This document shows, one piece after another, positions 35,812-47,694 of a stretch of 64,000 bases of DNA (position 1 is its first letter; each line of letters opens with the position of its first letter). Position numbers and translations under genes: made by a program. The stretch is from Gordonia sp. X0973. Its GTDB lineage: Bacteria > Actinomycetota > Actinomycetes > Mycobacteriales > Mycobacteriaceae. The stretch covers positions 2,356,001 through 2,420,000 of the forward strand of contig NZ_CP054691.1 of assembly GCF_013348785.1 (NCBI RefSeq), written 5' to 3'. The notes beneath the pieces were generated by a model. The model worked only from the letters and a program-made list of their open reading frames with translations, ran no database searches and was not told the origin of the DNA.

Positions 35812-37287
35812 TTATTCCGAATACTTCTCGACGGCGTCGCGCAACCGGGCCAGCGAGCGGTCTGCGCCCAGCACCTCCATCGACTCGTACAGCGGCGGAC
35901 TCACCGCTGCCCCGGTCACCGCGACGCGGACCGGGCCGAAGGCCTTGCGCGGTTTGAGTTCCAATCCCTCCACGAGGGCCGTCTTCAGCGCCTCCTCGAT
36001 CGAGGCCGTGTCCCACGTGGACAGACCCTCCAGGGCGCCGATGGCGGCTTTCAGCACCGGTACCACCTCGGGTCCGAGGTTCTTGGCCGCGGACTTCTCG
36101 TCGAGCACGAAATCGGCGTCGGCGACGTAGTGGAACTTGACGAGGTCCCAGGCGTCGCCGAGGACCTGGATCCGCGTCTGGATCAGATCGGCGAGGGCCC
36201 GGAAATCGGCCTCATCGGCCGGCGACTGGGCGAAGTGCCCCTGGGCGACGAGGTAGTCGCCCAGGCGCGCGGCGAAGTCGGCCGGGGCGAGCATGCGGAT
36301 GTGTTCGGCGTTGATCGCCTCGGCCTTCTTCTCGTCGAAGCGGGCCGGGTTCGAGTTGACGTCGCGGACGTCGAAGGCCTCGATCATCTGCTCCAGGGTG
36401 AACACGTCGGTGTCGCCGCTGTAACCCCAGCCGAGCAGGGCCAGGTAGTTGAGCAGCCCCTCCGGCAGGAAACCGCGGTCGCGGTGGTGGAACAGGCTGG
36501 ACTCCGGGTCGCGCTTGGAGAGCTTGCGGTTGCCCTCCCCCATGACGAAGGGGAGGTGCCCGAATCGCGGCACGCCGTCGGCGACGCCGATGCGCTCCAG
36601 CGCCCGGTACAGCGCGATCTGACGCGGGGTCGACGAGAGGAGGTCCTCCCCGCGCAGCACGTGGGTGATCTTCATCATCGCGTCGTCGACGGGGTTGACC
36701 AGTGTGTACAGCGGGTCGCCGTTCGCCCGCGTCAGCGCGAAGTCGGGCACGGTGCCCGCCTTGATCGTGGTCTCGCCGCGCACCAGGTCGTCCCAGGTGA
36801 TGTCCTCGTCGGGCATGCGCAGCCGCAGCACCGGCTTGCGCCCCTCCGCGGCGAAGGCGGCGCGCTGCTCCTCGGTGAGGTCGCGGTCGAAGTTGTCGTA
36901 GCCCAGCTTCGGGTCGCGCCCGGCCGCCTTGTGCCGCGCCTCGACCTCTTCCGGCGTCGAATACGCCTCGTAGGCCTCGCCGGCCGCCAGGAGCTTCGCC
37001 ACGACCGCGCGATGGGTCTCGCGGCGCTGCGACTGGCGGTACGGGCCGTAGGGGCCGCCCTTCTCCGGGCCCTCGTCCCAATCCAGTCCGAGCCAGCGCA
37101 GGGCGTCGAGGATCGCCGCGTAGCTCTCCTCGCTGTCTCGGGCCGCATCGGTGTCCTCGATGCGGAAGACGAAATCGCCGCCGGTGTGCCGTGCGTAGGC
37201 GTAGTTGAACAGCGCGGTGCGGATGAGCCCGACGTGCGGGGTTCCGGTGGGCGACGGGCAGAATCGGACGCGGACTTCGCTGGTCAT
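35812..37287 (-). CDS. gltX: Glutamyl-tRNA synthetase
   Basis: A 491-residue class I synthetase. The HIGH-type motif reads [23 protein letters not shown], and KLSKRDPES is the KMSKS-type loop. The C-terminal anticodon-binding region is of bacterial discriminating or non-discriminating size; specificity cannot be told by eye. With GatCAB encoded in the same window and no glnS seen, a non-discriminating enzyme that also loads tRNA-Gln is expected. ATG at 37285-37287. The two tRNA genes lie immediately downstream. Confidence 0.96.
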   Translation of the reverse strand: MTSEVRVRFCPSPTGTPHVGLIRTALFNYAYARHTGGDFVFRIEDTDAARDSEESYAAILDALRWLGLDWDEGPEKGGPYGPYRQSQRRETHRAVVAKLLAAGEAYEAYSTPEEVEARHKAAGRDPKLGYDNFDRDLTEEQRAAFAAEGRKPVLRLRMPDEDITWDDLVRGETTIKAGTVPDFALTRANGDPLYTLVNPVDDAMMKITHVLRGEDLLSSTPRQIALYRALERIGVADGVPRFGHLPFVMGEGNRKLSKRDPESSLFHHRDRGFLPEGLLNYLALLGWGYSGDTDVFTLEQMIEAFDVRDVNSNPARFDEKKAEAINAEHIRMLAPADFAARLGDYLVAQGHFAQSPADEADFRALADLIQTRIQVLGDAWDLVKFHYVADADFVLDEKSAAKNLGPEVVPVLKAAIGALEGLSTWDTASIEEALKTALVEGLELKPRKAFGPVRVAVTGAAVSPPLYESMEVLGADRSLARLRDAVEKYSE

Positions 37288-37322
37288 GGCGTCAACCGTA
37301 GCGAACGCCCGCGACGGTGCCG

Positions 37323-38165
37323 TCAGGCCCCGGTGCGGCGCTGGGCGAGGAAGTCCAGCAGCAGCCCGTTGACCCGGTCCGGCTGCTCGAGGTACCCGAA
37401 GTGCCCGGCCTTCTCGACCACCTCGTAGCGCGCCCCGGGAATCGCCTCGGCCACCTCGCGCGCCAGGAATTCGGGCAGGGTGCGGTCGTCGGCGAATCCG
37501 ATGACCAGCGCCGGGACGGCGATGGCCCGGTAGGCGGCGAGCCGGTCGACCTCCCCCTCGTGGACGCCGTACTGCGCGCGGACGCCGGGGGTCACGCGCT
37601 GCGGGGAGAACTTGATGATGTCGAGCCAATCGCGCGCCGAGCGGTCGTCGGCCAGCGTGTGCGGCGAGAGGTTGAGATGGGCCGTGACGGCCGCCGCGTA
37701 GTCCTCCGGCACGGTGACGCCTTGGTCGTAGAGGGCGCGCTCCCCGGCGCCGAGCGCGCTGATCATCGGGGTCGGGCGCCCGTAGGTGGCGATCATCGAT
37801 GCCGAGCGCACCAGGTCGGGACGGGCCAGGGCGAGTTCCTGGGTGATCCGCGCCCCCAGCGAGGTGCCGACGACATGCGCCGGCGCCACGTCGAGGTGTT
37901 CGATGAGCGCCGCGGTGTCGGCGACCATGTCGTCGACGGTGAAACCCTCCGGACATTCCGACGACGGCGAGATCCCGCGGTTGTCGAAGGTGATCACCCG
38001 ATACCCGGCCCGGCTCAGCGCCGGGGCCTGGTTGGCCCGCCACACCCGTCCGGGGCTGCCGGTGCCCATGATCATGACGACCGGCTCCCCCGGCCCTCCG
38101 GGATCCTCGTAGGCGAGCGTGATGCCGTTGACCTGGGCCGTTTTCGGCGGCTGGGGACGGGTCAC
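37323..38165 (-). CDS. Alpha/beta hydrolase
   Basis: A 280-residue alpha/beta hydrolase. [14 protein letters not shown] holds the nucleophile serine, [14 protein letters not shown] is the preceding conserved loop, and [15 protein letters not shown] near the end has the catalytic histidine. The fold suits esterases, haloperoxidase-like enzymes or C-C bond hydrolases. The GTG start overlaps the FAH gene's stop (GTGA), and C-C hydrolases and FAH-fold enzymes often act in the same aromatic-degradation pathways, but no ring-cleaving gene is present here. Confidence 0.82.
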   Translation of the reverse strand: MTRPQPPKTAQVNGITLAYEDPGGPGEPVVMIMGTGSPGRVWRANQAPALSRAGYRVITFDNRGISPSSECPEGFTVDDMVADTAALIEHLDVAPAHVVGTSLGARITQELALARPDLVRSASMIATYGRPTPMISALGAGERALYDQGVTVPEDYAAAVTAHLNLSPHTLADDRSARDWLDIIKFSPQRVTPGVRAQYGVHEGEVDRLAAYRAIAVPALVIGFADDRTLPEFLAREVAEAIPGARYEVVEKAGHFGYLEQPDRVNGLLLDFLAQRRTGA

Positions 38166-38947
38166 TTGTCGATCACCGGGTTGGTGAGGGTGCCGAGCCC
38201 GTCGACGGTCACCGAGACGCGCTCGCCGGCGACCATCGGGCCGATCCCCTCCGGGGTGCCGGTGAGGATGACGTCACCGGGCAGCAGGGTCATCACCCGC
38301 GAGACCCATTCGACGATCTCGCCGACGCTGTGCAGCATGAGCGACGTCCGAGAGTCCTGCTTGACCGTCGTCGTGCCGTCGACGCCGGTCAGCTCGGTGC
38401 GGATCCGCACGTCGGAGGGGTCGAAGTCGGTGTCGATCCACGGTCCCAGCGGGCAGAACGTGTCGTAGCCCTTGGCCCGCGTCCACTGGCCGTCGACTTT
38501 CTGCTGATCGCGGGCGGTCACGTCGTTGGCGATGGTGTAGCCCAGAATCGCCTCGCGCGCCTGGGCGGCCTTGACGTCCTTGCACGGTCGCCCGATCACC
38601 ACGGCCAGCTCGCCCTCGTAGTCGACCCGCTCCGACGACGGCGGGCGCACGATCGGCACCTCGGGACCGACGATCGAGGTGTTGGGCTTGAGGAAGATCA
38701 CCGGCGACTCGGGCGCCTCGCCCCCCATCTCCTTCGCGTGTGCCGCGTAGTTCTTGCCGACGCAGATCACCTTGGTGGCCAGGATCGGCGCGAGGATGCG
38801 CACGTCGGCCAGCGGCCATTCCCGGCCGGTGAACGTCGGCGTGCCGAACGGGTGCTCGGCGATTTCGCGGGCGGTCTCGCTTCCCTGCGCCCCCTCGATG
38901 GCGGCGAAGGCGACGCCGTCGCGGGTGGCTACTCGTCCTAGTCGCAT
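38162..38947 (-). CDS. Fumarylacetoacetate hydrolase-fold protein
   Basis: A 261-residue FAH-family protein. Conserved marks are [18 protein letters not shown], the metal-binding [31 protein letters not shown], and [15 protein letters not shown]. Family reactions include oxaloacetate or acylpyruvate hydrolysis and hydroxy-dienoate isomerisation or decarboxylation; the sequence does not decide. It is coupled to the alpha/beta hydrolase and lies upstream of gltX on the same strand. The divergent MFS gene begins 123 bp away. Confidence 0.85.
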   Translation of the reverse strand: MRLGRVATRDGVAFAAIEGAQGSETAREIAEHPFGTPTFTGREWPLADVRILAPILATKVICVGKNYAAHAKEMGGEAPESPVIFLKPNTSIVGPEVPIVRPPSSERVDYEGELAVVIGRPCKDVKAAQAREAILGYTIANDVTARDQQKVDGQWTRAKGYDTFCPLGPWIDTDFDPSDVRIRTELTGVDGTTTVKQDSRTSLMLHSVGEIVEWVSRVMTLLPGDVILTGTPEGIGPMVAGERVSVTVDGLGTLTNPVIDK

Positions 38948-39010
38948 GGTCGCCAGCCTATCCCACCGAATGGGAGGCCGATTGCCGGGCCGCGTCCGGC
39001 GAGTTTTAGA

Positions 39011-39042
39011 ATCTGAAACAGATCGTCTCAAATGATGAGACG
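39011..39042. promoter_or_regulatory. Two adjacent palindromes between the FAH and MFS genes
   Basis: A 13-bp perfect palindrome, ATCTG-AAA-CAGAT (39011-39023), abuts a 19-bp one, CGTCTCA-AATGA-TGAGACG (39024-39042). They have different sequences, so they may bind two regulators or two states. They lie between divergent genes, 28 bp before the MFS start and 64 bp from the FAH start. No regulator gene is adjacent, so the protein that binds is unknown. Confidence 0.55.
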
Positions 39043-39070
39043 CGGAGGTGTGGATCACAGGAGGTCGGCA

Positions 39071-40237
39071 GTGCAGCGGTGGATAATCCTGGCCAGTTCC
39101 CTGCTAGCCGCGCTCGCCACGACCTGCCTCGCGAGCGGCGTCGCCTTCCTGATCCCCCGGCTGCACCGCGAGGGGATGAGCCTGCAGGCCGCATCCGTGC
39201 TCGCGACCGCGCCGATGGTCGGGATGGTCGCGACGACGGTGCTGTGGGGCTGGGCCCTGGACCGGGTCGGCGAGCGCCGCATCCTGTTGCTGTCGTTGTC
39301 GCTCACCGTCGCGACGACCGCGGCCACCGTCGCCGCCTCGGCCGCCGGTGCGCCCACCTGGGCGCTGTGGCTGGGGTTGTTCGCCGGCGGCGCCGTCGCC
39401 TCGTCGACGAATGGCGCGAGCGGCCGCATCGTCGTCGGCTGGTTCCCCGTCCAGCAGCGCGGCACCGCGATGGGCATCCGGCAGATGGCCCAGCCGTTGG
39501 GCGTCGGGGTCACCGGGTTGACGGTGCCCGTGCTGGCCGAGAAATTCGGTGCGACGGCGGGTTTCGCCGTTTTCCTCGTCGTCGCCGTCGCGGCGCTGGG
39601 GGCGACGGCCCGCTGGATCGTCGACCCGCCGCACCCGGCCGCCACCGCCTCCGACGACGGCGAGAACCCCTATCGGCGCGGCTCCTTCCTGATCCGGGTA
39701 CACGCGGTGAGCGTGCTACTGGTCATTCCCCAGATGGCGCTGTGGACCTTCGTGCCGGCGTGGCTGATGATCGGCCGGCACTGGCCGCCGCTGCAGGCGG
39801 GAGTGGCGGTGACGGCCACCCAGATCGTTGCCGCCCTGGGCCGCATCGCCGCCGGCCGGTGGAGCGACCTGTGGGGCTCGCGCATGCGCCCGATCCGCGT
39901 GGTCGCGGCGGCCGCCGCCCTCCTGATGGCCGTCCTGGCCGCGACGGATGCGATCGGCAGCCCTCTGGCCGTGCTGGTGATGGTCGCGGCCTCGATCGTC
40001 GTCGTCGCCGACAACGGCCTGGCGTTCACCGCCATCGCCGAATACGCGGGGCCCCGGTGGAGCGGGCGCGGGTTGGCCATCCAGAACACCAGCCAATACC
40101 TCGCCAGCGCGGCCGTCGTACCCCTCATCGCCGGCGTGGTCCAGGCCCACGGCTACGCCTGGGCCTACGCGCTGTGCGCCATACCGCCGCTCGTCGCCCT
40201 GGGCCTCGTCCCGCGCGACCCCGCTAAACGCGGGTGA
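39071..40237 (+). CDS. Major facilitator superfamily transporter
   Basis: A 388-residue, about 12-helix MFS transporter. [17 protein letters not shown] is the cytoplasmic loop-2 motif (G-x-x-x-D-R-x-G-x-R), and [19 protein letters not shown] is the matching repeat in the second half. The GTG at 39071 has GGAGG six bases upstream, so it is preferred to an ATG at 39032. The orthologous position in mycobacteria is also an MFS protein between FAH and leuB. Substrate unknown. Its last 14 bp overlap the convergent leuB end. Confidence 0.88.
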   Translation: MQRWIILASSLLAALATTCLASGVAFLIPRLHREGMSLQAASVLATAPMVGMVATTVLWGWALDRVGERRILLLSLSLTVATTAATVAASAAGAPTWALWLGLFAGGAVASSTNGASGRIVVGWFPVQQRGTAMGIRQMAQPLGVGVTGLTVPVLAEKFGATAGFAVFLVVAVAALGATARWIVDPPHPAATASDDGENPYRRGSFLIRVHAVSVLLVIPQMALWTFVPAWLMIGRHWPPLQAGVAVTATQIVAALGRIAAGRWSDLWGSRMRPIRVVAAAAALLMAVLAATDAIGSPLAVLVMVAASIVVVADNGLAFTAIAEYAGPRWSGRGLAIQNTSQYLASAAVVPLIAGVVQAHGYAWAYALCAIPPLVALGLVPRDPAKRG

Positions 40238-41234
40238 GGATCCGATCCCCGACCTCGACGGTGCTGATCGGCCCGCCGCCGCGCTCGGCGACATCGGCCG
40301 CCACCGCCTTTTCGACGCGGACGGCGTCGTCGTCGCGACCCAGGTGGCGCAGCAGCAGCGCGACGGACAGGATCGTCGCCGTCGGATCGGCCTTGCCCTG
40401 CCCGGCGATGTCGGGGGCACTGCCGTGCACCGGCTCGAACATCGACGGGTTGACGCGTGTGGCGTCGATGTTGCCCGACGCCGCCAGGCCGATCCCACCG
40501 GTGACCGCCGCGGCCAGGTCGGTGATGATGTCGCCGAACAGGTTGTCGGTGACGATCACGTCGAAGCGGCCCGGATCGGTGACCAGGTAGATCGTCGCCG
40601 CGTCGACGTGGCAGTAGTCCGTCGTCACGTCGGGGAACTCGCTGCCCACCTCGTCGACGGTGCGCTGCCACATCGAACCGGCGAACGTCAGCACGTTGGT
40701 CTTGTGCACCAACGTCAGCTTGCCGCGTCGCGCGCGGGCGCGGGCGAAGGCGTCGCGCACGACGCGCTCGATACCGAAACGGGTGTTGACGCTGACCTCG
40801 GTGGCCACCTCGTGGGGGGTGCCGACGCGGATCGCGCCGCCGTTGCCGGTGTACGGCCCCTCGGTGCCCTCGCGCACCACGACGAAGTCGATCCGCGGAT
40901 CGCCGGCCAACGGTGAGGAGACACCCGAGAGCAGCACCGACGGCCGCAGGTTGACGTGGTGATCCATCGCGAACCGCAGCTTCAGCAGGAAGCCCCGCTC
41001 CAGCACGCCGGAGGGCACGCTCGGGTCGCCGATCGCACCCAGCAGGATCGCGTCATGCTCGCGCAGCGACGCCAGATCCTGCTCGGTGAGCAGTTCCCCG
41101 GTGGCGTGATAGCGACGCGCACCGAAGTCGTACTCGGTGGTGGTCAGCTCGGGGTCGAGCTTCTCCAGCACGCGCAGGCCCTGCGCGACGACCTCGGGAC
41201 CGATCCCGTCGCCGGGGATGACCGCCAGCTTCAC
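40224..41234 (-). CDS. leuB: 3-isopropylmalate dehydrogenase
   Basis: LeuB oxidises 3-isopropylmalate to the 2-keto acid that becomes leucine. The 336-residue protein has [36 protein letters not shown] (catalytic lysine region) and [21 protein letters not shown], the NAD-binding signature. The GTG start overlaps the serA stop as GTGA, so serine and leucine genes are coupled. Its end overlaps the convergent MFS gene by 14 bp. Confidence 0.96.
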   Translation of the reverse strand: MKLAVIPGDGIGPEVVAQGLRVLEKLDPELTTTEYDFGARRYHATGELLTEQDLASLREHDAILLGAIGDPSVPSGVLERGFLLKLRFAMDHHVNLRPSVLLSGVSSPLAGDPRIDFVVVREGTEGPYTGNGGAIRVGTPHEVATEVSVNTRFGIERVVRDAFARARARRGKLTLVHKTNVLTFAGSMWQRTVDEVGSEFPDVTTDYCHVDAATIYLVTDPGRFDVIVTDNLFGDIITDLAAAVTGGIGLAASGNIDATRVNPSMFEPVHGSAPDIAGQGKADPTATILSVALLLRHLGRDDDAVRVEKAVAADVAERGGGPISTVEVGDRILTRV

Positions 41235-42826
41235 GAGAGGTCCACCTGCTTGATCAGGGCGGCGTCGACCGACGCGCCGACCTTCGCGACGACGTCGTCG
41301 GACAGCTCGCGGTCGACGCGCAGCATGACCGTCGCACCGTCACCGCTGGCGTCCTGCGACAGCGCGGCGGCCTGGATGTCGACACCGGCATCGCCGAGCG
41401 CGGTGGCGATCTTGCCCAGCGAACCGGGCTTGTCGGCGTAGCTGAGCACGAGGTTGTTGCCCTCCGCGCGCAGATCGAAGCTGCGACCGTTGATGTTGAC
41501 GACCTTCTCCACCTCGCGCGGCCCGGACAGGGTGCCGGCGACGTTATGCGTCGAACCGTCGGGGAAGACGGCCTTCACGTCGACGACGCTGCGGTGATTG
41601 GGGCTCTCGGTCGCCGTGGTGACCTCGCTGTCCACCCCGCGCGCCTGCGCGACGGCCGGGGCGTTGACGAAGGTGACCGGCTCGTCGGTGGTGGCCGAGA
41701 AGATCCCGCGCAGCGCGGAGAGTCCCAGCACCTCGACATTGTTCGCGGCCAGCTCGCCGCGCACGTCGACGGTGACCGAGGCGGGGACGTCGGCACTGAT
41801 CGCGCCGACCATGACGCCCAGCTTGCGGGCCAATTCGAGCCAGGGGGCGACCTCGTCGTCGACGGCGCCGCCGGTGATGTTCACCGCGTCGGGCACGAAA
41901 TGCCCGGCCAGCGCCAGGCGCACGCTCTTGGCGACGTCGGTGCCGGCCCGGTCCTGCGCCTCAGCGGTCGACGCGCCCAGGTGCGGGGTGACGACCACCT
42001 GGTCGAGCTCGAACAGCGGCGAGTCGGTGCACGGCTCGCTGTTGAAGACGTCGAGTCCGGCGCCCCAGACCTGGCCGGAGGCGATGGCGTCGGCCAGCGC
42101 CTGCTCGTCGATCAGGCCGCCGCGCGCGGCGTTGACGATGATGACGCCCTTACGGGTCTTCGCCAGCTGATCGGCACCGATCAGTCCGGCGGTCTCCGGG
42201 GTCTTCGGCAGATGCACGGTGATGAAGTCGGCGCGCTCCAGCAGTTCCTCGAGCGAGACCAGTTCGATGCCGAGCTGGGCGGCCTTGGCCGCGGACACGT
42301 ACGGGTCGTAGGCGATGACCTTGGTCTCGAAGGCGGCCAGCCGGGCGGCCACGAGCTGCCCGATCCGGCCGAGTCCGACGACGCCGACGGTCTTGTCGAA
42401 GAGTTCGACACCGGAGAACGACGACCGCTTCCAGGTGTGGTCCTTGAGCGTCGCGTCGGCGGCGGGCACCTGGCGCGCGGTGGCCATGAGCAGGGCGATC
42501 GCGTGTTCGGCGGCGGAGTGGATATTCGACGTGGGCGCGTTGACGACCATCACACCGCGCTCGGTGGCGGCGGAGATGTCGACGTTGTCGAGGCCGACAC
42601 CGGCCCGGCCGACGATCTTCAGCTTCGGCGCGGCGGCGAGGACCTCGGCGTCGACGGTGGTGGCCGACCGCACCAGCAGGGCGTCGGCGTCGGTCACCGC
42701 CTCGAGGAGCTTCGGGCGGTCCGGGCCGTCGACCCACCGCACTTCCACATCGTCGCCGAGCGCTTCGACGGTCGAGGGCGCCAACTTGTCGGCGATAAGG
42801 ACAACTGGACGGCCAGCTGCGGTCAC
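41231..42826 (-). CDS. serA: D-3-phosphoglycerate dehydrogenase
   Basis: SerA makes 3-phosphohydroxypyruvate, the first step of serine synthesis. The 531-residue type-1 enzyme has substrate-binding and Rossmann domains ([46 protein letters not shown]), an intervening ASB domain, and a C-terminal ACT domain ([21 protein letters not shown]) through which serine may inhibit. GTG start with a GGAG site 6 bp before; longer frames upstream lack support. Confidence 0.96.
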   Translation of the reverse strand: MTAAGRPVVLIADKLAPSTVEALGDDVEVRWVDGPDRPKLLEAVTDADALLVRSATTVDAEVLAAAPKLKIVGRAGVGLDNVDISAATERGVMVVNAPTSNIHSAAEHAIALLMATARQVPAADATLKDHTWKRSSFSGVELFDKTVGVVGLGRIGQLVAARLAAFETKVIAYDPYVSAAKAAQLGIELVSLEELLERADFITVHLPKTPETAGLIGADQLAKTRKGVIIVNAARGGLIDEQALADAIASGQVWGAGLDVFNSEPCTDSPLFELDQVVVTPHLGASTAEAQDRAGTDVAKSVRLALAGHFVPDAVNITGGAVDDEVAPWLELARKLGVMVGAISADVPASVTVDVRGELAANNVEVLGLSALRGIFSATTDEPVTFVNAPAVAQARGVDSEVTTATESPNHRSVVDVKAVFPDGSTHNVAGTLSGPREVEKVVNINGRSFDLRAEGNNLVLSYADKPGSLGKIATALGDAGVDIQAAALSQDASGDGATVMLRVDRELSDDVVAKVGASVDAALIKQVDLS

Positions 42827-42924
42827 GTGTGTCTCCTGGAGGGTTCGCTGATCGGAGGGGGTACGCCATGAGTTTAGTGGCCCCAAAAGTCCCGGTTGCA
42901 GGCGCCCGGCAGCCAAGCCCGTTA

Positions 42925-42962
42925 CGATGGTCGAGGCGCGCGGGACTGCGCGCCGACCATCG
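42925..42962. other. Long GC-rich hairpin between serA and the protease gene
   Basis: CGATGGTC (42925-42932) pairs with GACCATCG (42955-42962), and GGCGCGC (42935-42941) with GCGCGCC (42948-42954), leaving a two-base bulge and the loop GGGACT. It is 15 bp of pairing without a T run, so it is not a normal intrinsic terminator for either strand. It lies 99 bp upstream of serA and 142 bp upstream of the protease. A structured leader, an operator or an RNA-processing site are all possible. The remainder of the 277-bp gap shows nothing certain. Confidence 0.55.
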
Positions 42963-43103
42963 GGGGATGTGGCGGGACCTGTGTATCTCCGCGATGCGGG
43001 CTGGTTCCCAGAATCAACGGGTATGGTTGCCGTGTTTGAGCCGCGGACCGGGAAATGTCCAACGGCGCAAGCCGTCTTCGAGGAACGACGAACTGGAGTT
43101 TTG

Positions 43104-43763
43104 ATGACACGCAAATTGACCGCGGCGTGCGCGGTCGTCGGAGCGCTCGCCCTGGGCGGATCGGGCGTCGGAACCGTCAATGCCGCGCCATCGATGCCGG
43201 TCGGCGGCGGTACCGCCATCCTGATCCTCAAGGGCGGCAACTCGGCCGCGGCGTGCACCGTCACCGCCATCGGCCGCTCCCGCAACGGCAACCACCTCAT
43301 CGGCCTCACGGCCGGCCACTGCGGCACCCCGGGACAGCGCGTCTTCTCCGAGAAGAACCAGAACCGCGGCCAGATCGGCACGATCACCTACTCGGTGGAA
43401 GACCTGGACATGGCCATCATCGAGTTCAACGGCTCGGTCGCCCCGGTGCGCACCGTCAAGGGCACCACGATCACCGGCGTCGACACCCGCCCGGTGAGCT
43501 TCCCCACCGTCATGTGCAAGTCCGGCCGCACCACCGGTAAGACCTGCGGCGTCGCCTGGGCCTCGGACGGGCAGAGCCACTTCTCCCAGATGTGCGTCAT
43601 CGAGGGCGACTCCGGTTCGCCGGTGACCGTCGGCACCAAGCTCGTCGGCATGGTCAACGCCTACTACTTCGCCGCCTGCGTCGGCCCCGAGACCGGCACC
43701 AACATCGGGCCGATCCTCAAGCGGGTCTCGCGCACGAACTACGGCGGCATCAACATCATCTAG
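43104..43763 (+). CDS. Secreted trypsin-like (S1) serine protease
   Basis: A 219-residue exported protease. The signal peptide ends at VNAA around residues 25-28 after a hydrophobic Ala/Gly/Leu core. The catalytic triad is His72 in LTAGHC, Asp102 in EDLDMAII, and Ser170 in GDSGSP. Four or more cysteines (CTV, GHC, MCK, TCG, MCV, ACV) suggest two or three disulphides outside the cell. It resembles small streptogrisin-like S1 proteases, but no pro-region is seen. An ATG at 43104 follows a GGAG-type site. It has its own terminator. Confidence 0.88.
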   Translation: MTRKLTAACAVVGALALGGSGVGTVNAAPSMPVGGGTAILILKGGNSAAACTVTAIGRSRNGNHLIGLTAGHCGTPGQRVFSEKNQNRGQIGTITYSVEDLDMAIIEFNGSVAPVRTVKGTTITGVDTRPVSFPTVMCKSGRTTGKTCGVAWASDGQSHFSQMCVIEGDSGSPVTVGTKLVGMVNAYYFAACVGPETGTNIGPILKRVSRTNYGGINII

Positions 43764-43799
43764 GCGGGAAGCCCGGGAGATCGGGAAACCCCACAGATA

Positions 43800-43838
43800 C
43801 GGACAAACCCCACACCTGCACGGTGTGGGGTTTGTCCG
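43800..43838. terminator. Bidirectional terminator between protease and ilvC
   Basis: A perfect 17-bp stem (43800-43816 with 43822-43838) encloses the loop TGCAC. It sits between the convergent protease and ilvC genes, 36 bp after the protease stop and 19 bp after the ilvC stop. It lacks long T tracts but, because the stem is symmetric and strong, it can stop transcription from both sides. Confidence 0.75.
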
Positions 43839-43856
43839 TTAGTGCGGGGTTTGCGC

Positions 43857-44954
<1,098 letters not shown>

Positions 44955-44975
44955 CTACCGGTTGGTCGAGCGCGC

Positions 44976-45479
44976 CTACCTGTTGGTGGACATGCTGCGC
45001 GGGCCCCGGCCCAGCGTGACGGCGCCGGATTGGGCGATCTCGCGGATCCCGTAGGGGTCGAGCATCTTGAGCAGGGCGTCGAGCTTCTCGTTGGTGCCGG
45101 TCGCCTCGACGGTCAGCGATTCCTGGGCCACGTCGATGATGTGGGCGCGGAACAGGTTGACGATCTCGAGCACCTCGCCGCGCTGGGCGGCACCGGCGCG
45201 CACCTTGATCATGACCAGCTCGCGGCTGACCGACTGCGCCGGGTCCTGCTCGACGATCTTGATCACGTTGACCAGCTTGTTGAGCTGCTTGGTGACCTGC
45301 TCGAGCGGGAAGTCCTCCACCTCGACCATGATCGTCATCCGGGACATGCCCTTGATCTCGGTCGGCCCGACGGCCAGCGAGGCGATGTTGAACCCGCGTC
45401 GGGAGAACAGCCCCGAAACGCGGGCCAGAACGCCGGGCCGGTCCTCGACCAGCACCGAAAGGGTGTGCGTCGTCGTCAC
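44976..45479 (-). CDS. ilvN: Acetolactate synthase regulatory (small) subunit
   Basis: A 167-residue small subunit. The N-terminal ACT domain starts [28 protein letters not shown], the valine-binding feedback site, and a second ACT-like domain follows ([21 protein letters not shown]). The GTG start overlaps the ilvB stop (GTGA), so the catalytic and regulatory subunits are made in step. Standard length. Confidence 0.95.
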   Translation of the reverse strand: MTTTHTLSVLVEDRPGVLARVSGLFSRRGFNIASLAVGPTEIKGMSRMTIMVEVEDFPLEQVTKQLNKLVNVIKIVEQDPAQSVSRELVMIKVRAGAAQRGEVLEIVNLFRAHIIDVAQESLTVEATGTNEKLDALLKMLDPYGIREIAQSGAVTLGRGPRSMSTNR

Positions 45480-47434
45480 TTCTTCTCCCCGTTCTCGGTC
45501 GCGGCCAGCTCGGCCTCGCCCGCCTCTTCGCCGAGCACCATCGCCTCGTGGATGACGGCGGGCTCGGCCGCCCCGTCGTCGTCGAACAGCGGCCGGATGT
45601 CGCGGGCCGCCATGATCTCGTCGTTGCCGGTACCGGCGGCCACCATCGGCCACACCTGCGCGTCGGCGCCGACGATGAAGTCGATCAGGACCGGGCGGTC
45701 GTTGATCTCGCGCGCCTTGGCGATCGCCTCGGCGACCTCCTCCTCGGTCTCGACGCGGAAGGAGACACAGCCCAGCGCCTCACCCAGCTTCACGAAATCC
45801 GGGATGCGGCGCGAGTGGGTGGCCAGGTCGGTGCTGGAGTAGCGCTCCTCGTAGAACAGCGTCTGCCACTGGCGGACCATGCCGAGGTTGCCGTTGTTGA
45901 TCAGTGCGACCTTGATGGGGATGCCCTCGATCGCGCAGGTGGCCAACTCCTGGTTGGTCATCTGGAAGCAGCCGTCGCCGTCGATGGCCCAGACCTCCAG
46001 GTCCGGATCGGCCATCTTGGCGCCCATCGCGGCGGGGATCGAGTAGCCCATCGTGCCGAGGCCGCCCGAGTTCAACCAGGTGCGGGGGTTCTCGTAGTTG
46101 ATGAACTGCGCGGCCCACATCTGGTGCTGGCCGACCCCGGCGACGTAGACGGCGTCGGGACCGGCGGCCTTGCCGAGCTCGGAGATGACGAACTCCGGCG
46201 ACAGCGAGCCGTCGGACTGCTTGTCGTAGCTCAGCGGGTAGGTCTTGCGCAGGCCGTCGAGGTAGGTCCACCACTTCTTCATGTCGGGCAGCCGCGACCC
46301 GGTCGCGAGCTCGGCGCGCAGGGCCTCGATCAGTTCGCCGATGACGGCCTGGCAGTCGCCGACGATGGGCACGTCGGCGTGGCGGTTCTTACCGATCTCG
46401 GCCGGGTCGATGTCGGCGTGGATGACCTTCGCGTCGGGGGCGAAGGAGTCCAGCTGACCGGTGACGCGGTCGTCGAAGCGGGCGCCCAGGGTGATCAGCA
46501 GGTCGCTGCGCTGCAGCGCCGCGACGGCGCCGACGGCGCCGTGCATGCCGGGCATGCCCATGTGCAGGTCGTGGCTGTCCGGGAAGACGCCGCGGGCCAT
46601 CAACGTGGTGACCACGGGGATTCCGGTCAGCTCGGCAAGTTCCCGCAGCTGCGGGGCGGCGTTGGCCTTGATGACGCCGCCGCCGACGTAGAGGACCGGC
46701 TGCTGCGAGGCGAGGATCATCCGCGCCGCCTCCCGCACCTGCTTGCCGTGCGGCTTGGTGACCGGGCGGTAGCCGGGCAGGTCCATCTGCGGCGGCCACG
46801 AGAAGGTGGTCTGCGCCTGCAGGATGTCCTTCGGGATGTCGACCAGGACGGCGCCGGGACGACCGCTCTCGGCGATGTAGAAGGCCTCGGCCATCACGCG
46901 CGGGATGTCGGCGGCATTGCTGACCAGGAAGTTGTGCTTGGTGACCGGCATGGTGATGCCGGAGATGTCGGCCTCCTGGAAGGCGTCGGTGCCGATCAGC
47001 CCGCGACCGACCTGGCCGGTGATCGCGACGACCGGGACCGAGTCCATCTGCGCGTCGGCCAGCGGCGTCACCAGGTTCGTCGCGCCCGGGCCGGAGGTCG
47101 CCATCATGACGCCGGCGCGGCCGGCGACCTGGGCGTAACCCGTCGCGGCGTGGCCCGCGCCCTGCTCGTGGCGGACCAGGACGTGGCGCACCTTCTCCGA
47201 ATCCAGCAGCGGGTCGTACGCGGGCAGGATCGCCCCGCCCGGGATGCCGAACACGACGTCGACGCCGAGTTCCTCCAGCGAGCGGACGACCGACTGGGCG
47301 CCGCTGACCCGCTCGGGGGCGACCGTCGTGGTGTGGGAGGTGCGCAAGGTACCGCCGGCCGGCGACTTGGTGCGCAACGTCTCAAACGTCTGCGCGGCGT
47401 CGGTGCCGATGGCGTCTGCTGTGGGAGCGCTCAC
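45476..47434 (-). CDS. ilvB: Acetolactate synthase catalytic (large) subunit
   Basis: IlvB is the thiamine-diphosphate enzyme that starts valine, isoleucine and leucine synthesis. The catalytic glutamate lies in [15 protein letters not shown], and [20 protein letters not shown] with [11 protein letters not shown] forms the TPP-Mg motif. I use the GTG at 47432-47434 (652 residues). A longer frame starts with ATG at 47488, but that codon directly abuts the T run of the attenuator and so lacks a ribosome site. Expression is probably attenuated by the leader upstream. Confidence 0.94.
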   Translation of the reverse strand: MSAPTADAIGTDAAQTFETLRTKSPAGGTLRTSHTTTVAPERVSGAQSVVRSLEELGVDVVFGIPGGAILPAYDPLLDSEKVRHVLVRHEQGAGHAATGYAQVAGRAGVMMATSGPGATNLVTPLADAQMDSVPVVAITGQVGRGLIGTDAFQEADISGITMPVTKHNFLVSNAADIPRVMAEAFYIAESGRPGAVLVDIPKDILQAQTTFSWPPQMDLPGYRPVTKPHGKQVREAARMILASQQPVLYVGGGVIKANAAPQLRELAELTGIPVVTTLMARGVFPDSHDLHMGMPGMHGAVGAVAALQRSDLLITLGARFDDRVTGQLDSFAPDAKVIHADIDPAEIGKNRHADVPIVGDCQAVIGELIEALRAELATGSRLPDMKKWWTYLDGLRKTYPLSYDKQSDGSLSPEFVISELGKAAGPDAVYVAGVGQHQMWAAQFINYENPRTWLNSGGLGTMGYSIPAAMGAKMADPDLEVWAIDGDGCFQMTNQELATCAIEGIPIKVALINNGNLGMVRQWQTLFYEERYSSTDLATHSRRIPDFVKLGEALGCVSFRVETEEEVAEAIAKAREINDRPVLIDFIVGADAQVWPMVAAGTGNDEIMAARDIRPLFDDDGAAEPAVIHEAMVLGEEAGEAELAATENGEKK

Positions 47435-47489
47435 GAGCGTGATTCCGTTCTTGCTGGTGCGTTGGTGGACGACAATTGCGTTGGGCATT

Positions 47490-47523
47490 AAAAAACCCTC
47501 GACAGCGGGATGCTGTGCGAGGG
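47490..47523 (-). terminator. Attenuator terminator in the ilvB leader
   Basis: On the minus strand, CCCTCG and ACAGC-type arms pair with GCTGT and CGAGGG around the loop ATCCC, with a single bulged base, followed directly by six T residues. This is a textbook intrinsic terminator lying before the gene. Upstream, GGCGCGTCG at the end of the leader peptide (plus 47566-47574) can pair perfectly with CGACGCGCC (plus 47523-47531), which touches the terminator's left arm and may form the alternative structure. Confidence 0.8.
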
Positions 47524-47560
47524 GCGCGTCGAGAATTCCGGGGGTCTACGAAGTGACCGG

Positions 47561-47608
47561 TCAGGCGACGCGCCGACCGATTACTACGAGGATCCCGTTG
47601 TTCTGCAC
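47561..47608 (-). CDS. ilvB leader peptide
   Basis: A 15-residue frame starting at GTG reads MQNNGILVVIGRRVA and ends at TGA. It holds a run Ile-Leu-Val-Val-Ile, the three branched-chain amino acids made by the pathway. Ribosomes would stall there when charged tRNAs for Ile, Leu or Val are scarce, letting the downstream RNA avoid the terminator 38 bp further on. Placement and content match attenuation leaders of ilv operons in other actinobacteria. It is too short for routine gene finders. Confidence 0.8.
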   Translation of the reverse strand: MQNNGILVVIGRRVA

Positions 47609-47694
47609 GGGACAACCCTAGGACTGTGCCGCGTGCGTAGTCAAACCGGCGGGTGAGTGATGTCTCCCGCATCCGCCGGTGCGAGAATGGGAAG

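Noticed and set aside
43800..43838. Small RNA or riboswitch after the protease gene
   Set aside because: A symmetric stem between two convergent genes is best explained as a shared terminator.
45548..47491. Plus-strand open frame opposite ilvB
   Set aside because: The minus strand encodes acetolactate synthase with TPP motifs; the plus frame has no recognisable domain.
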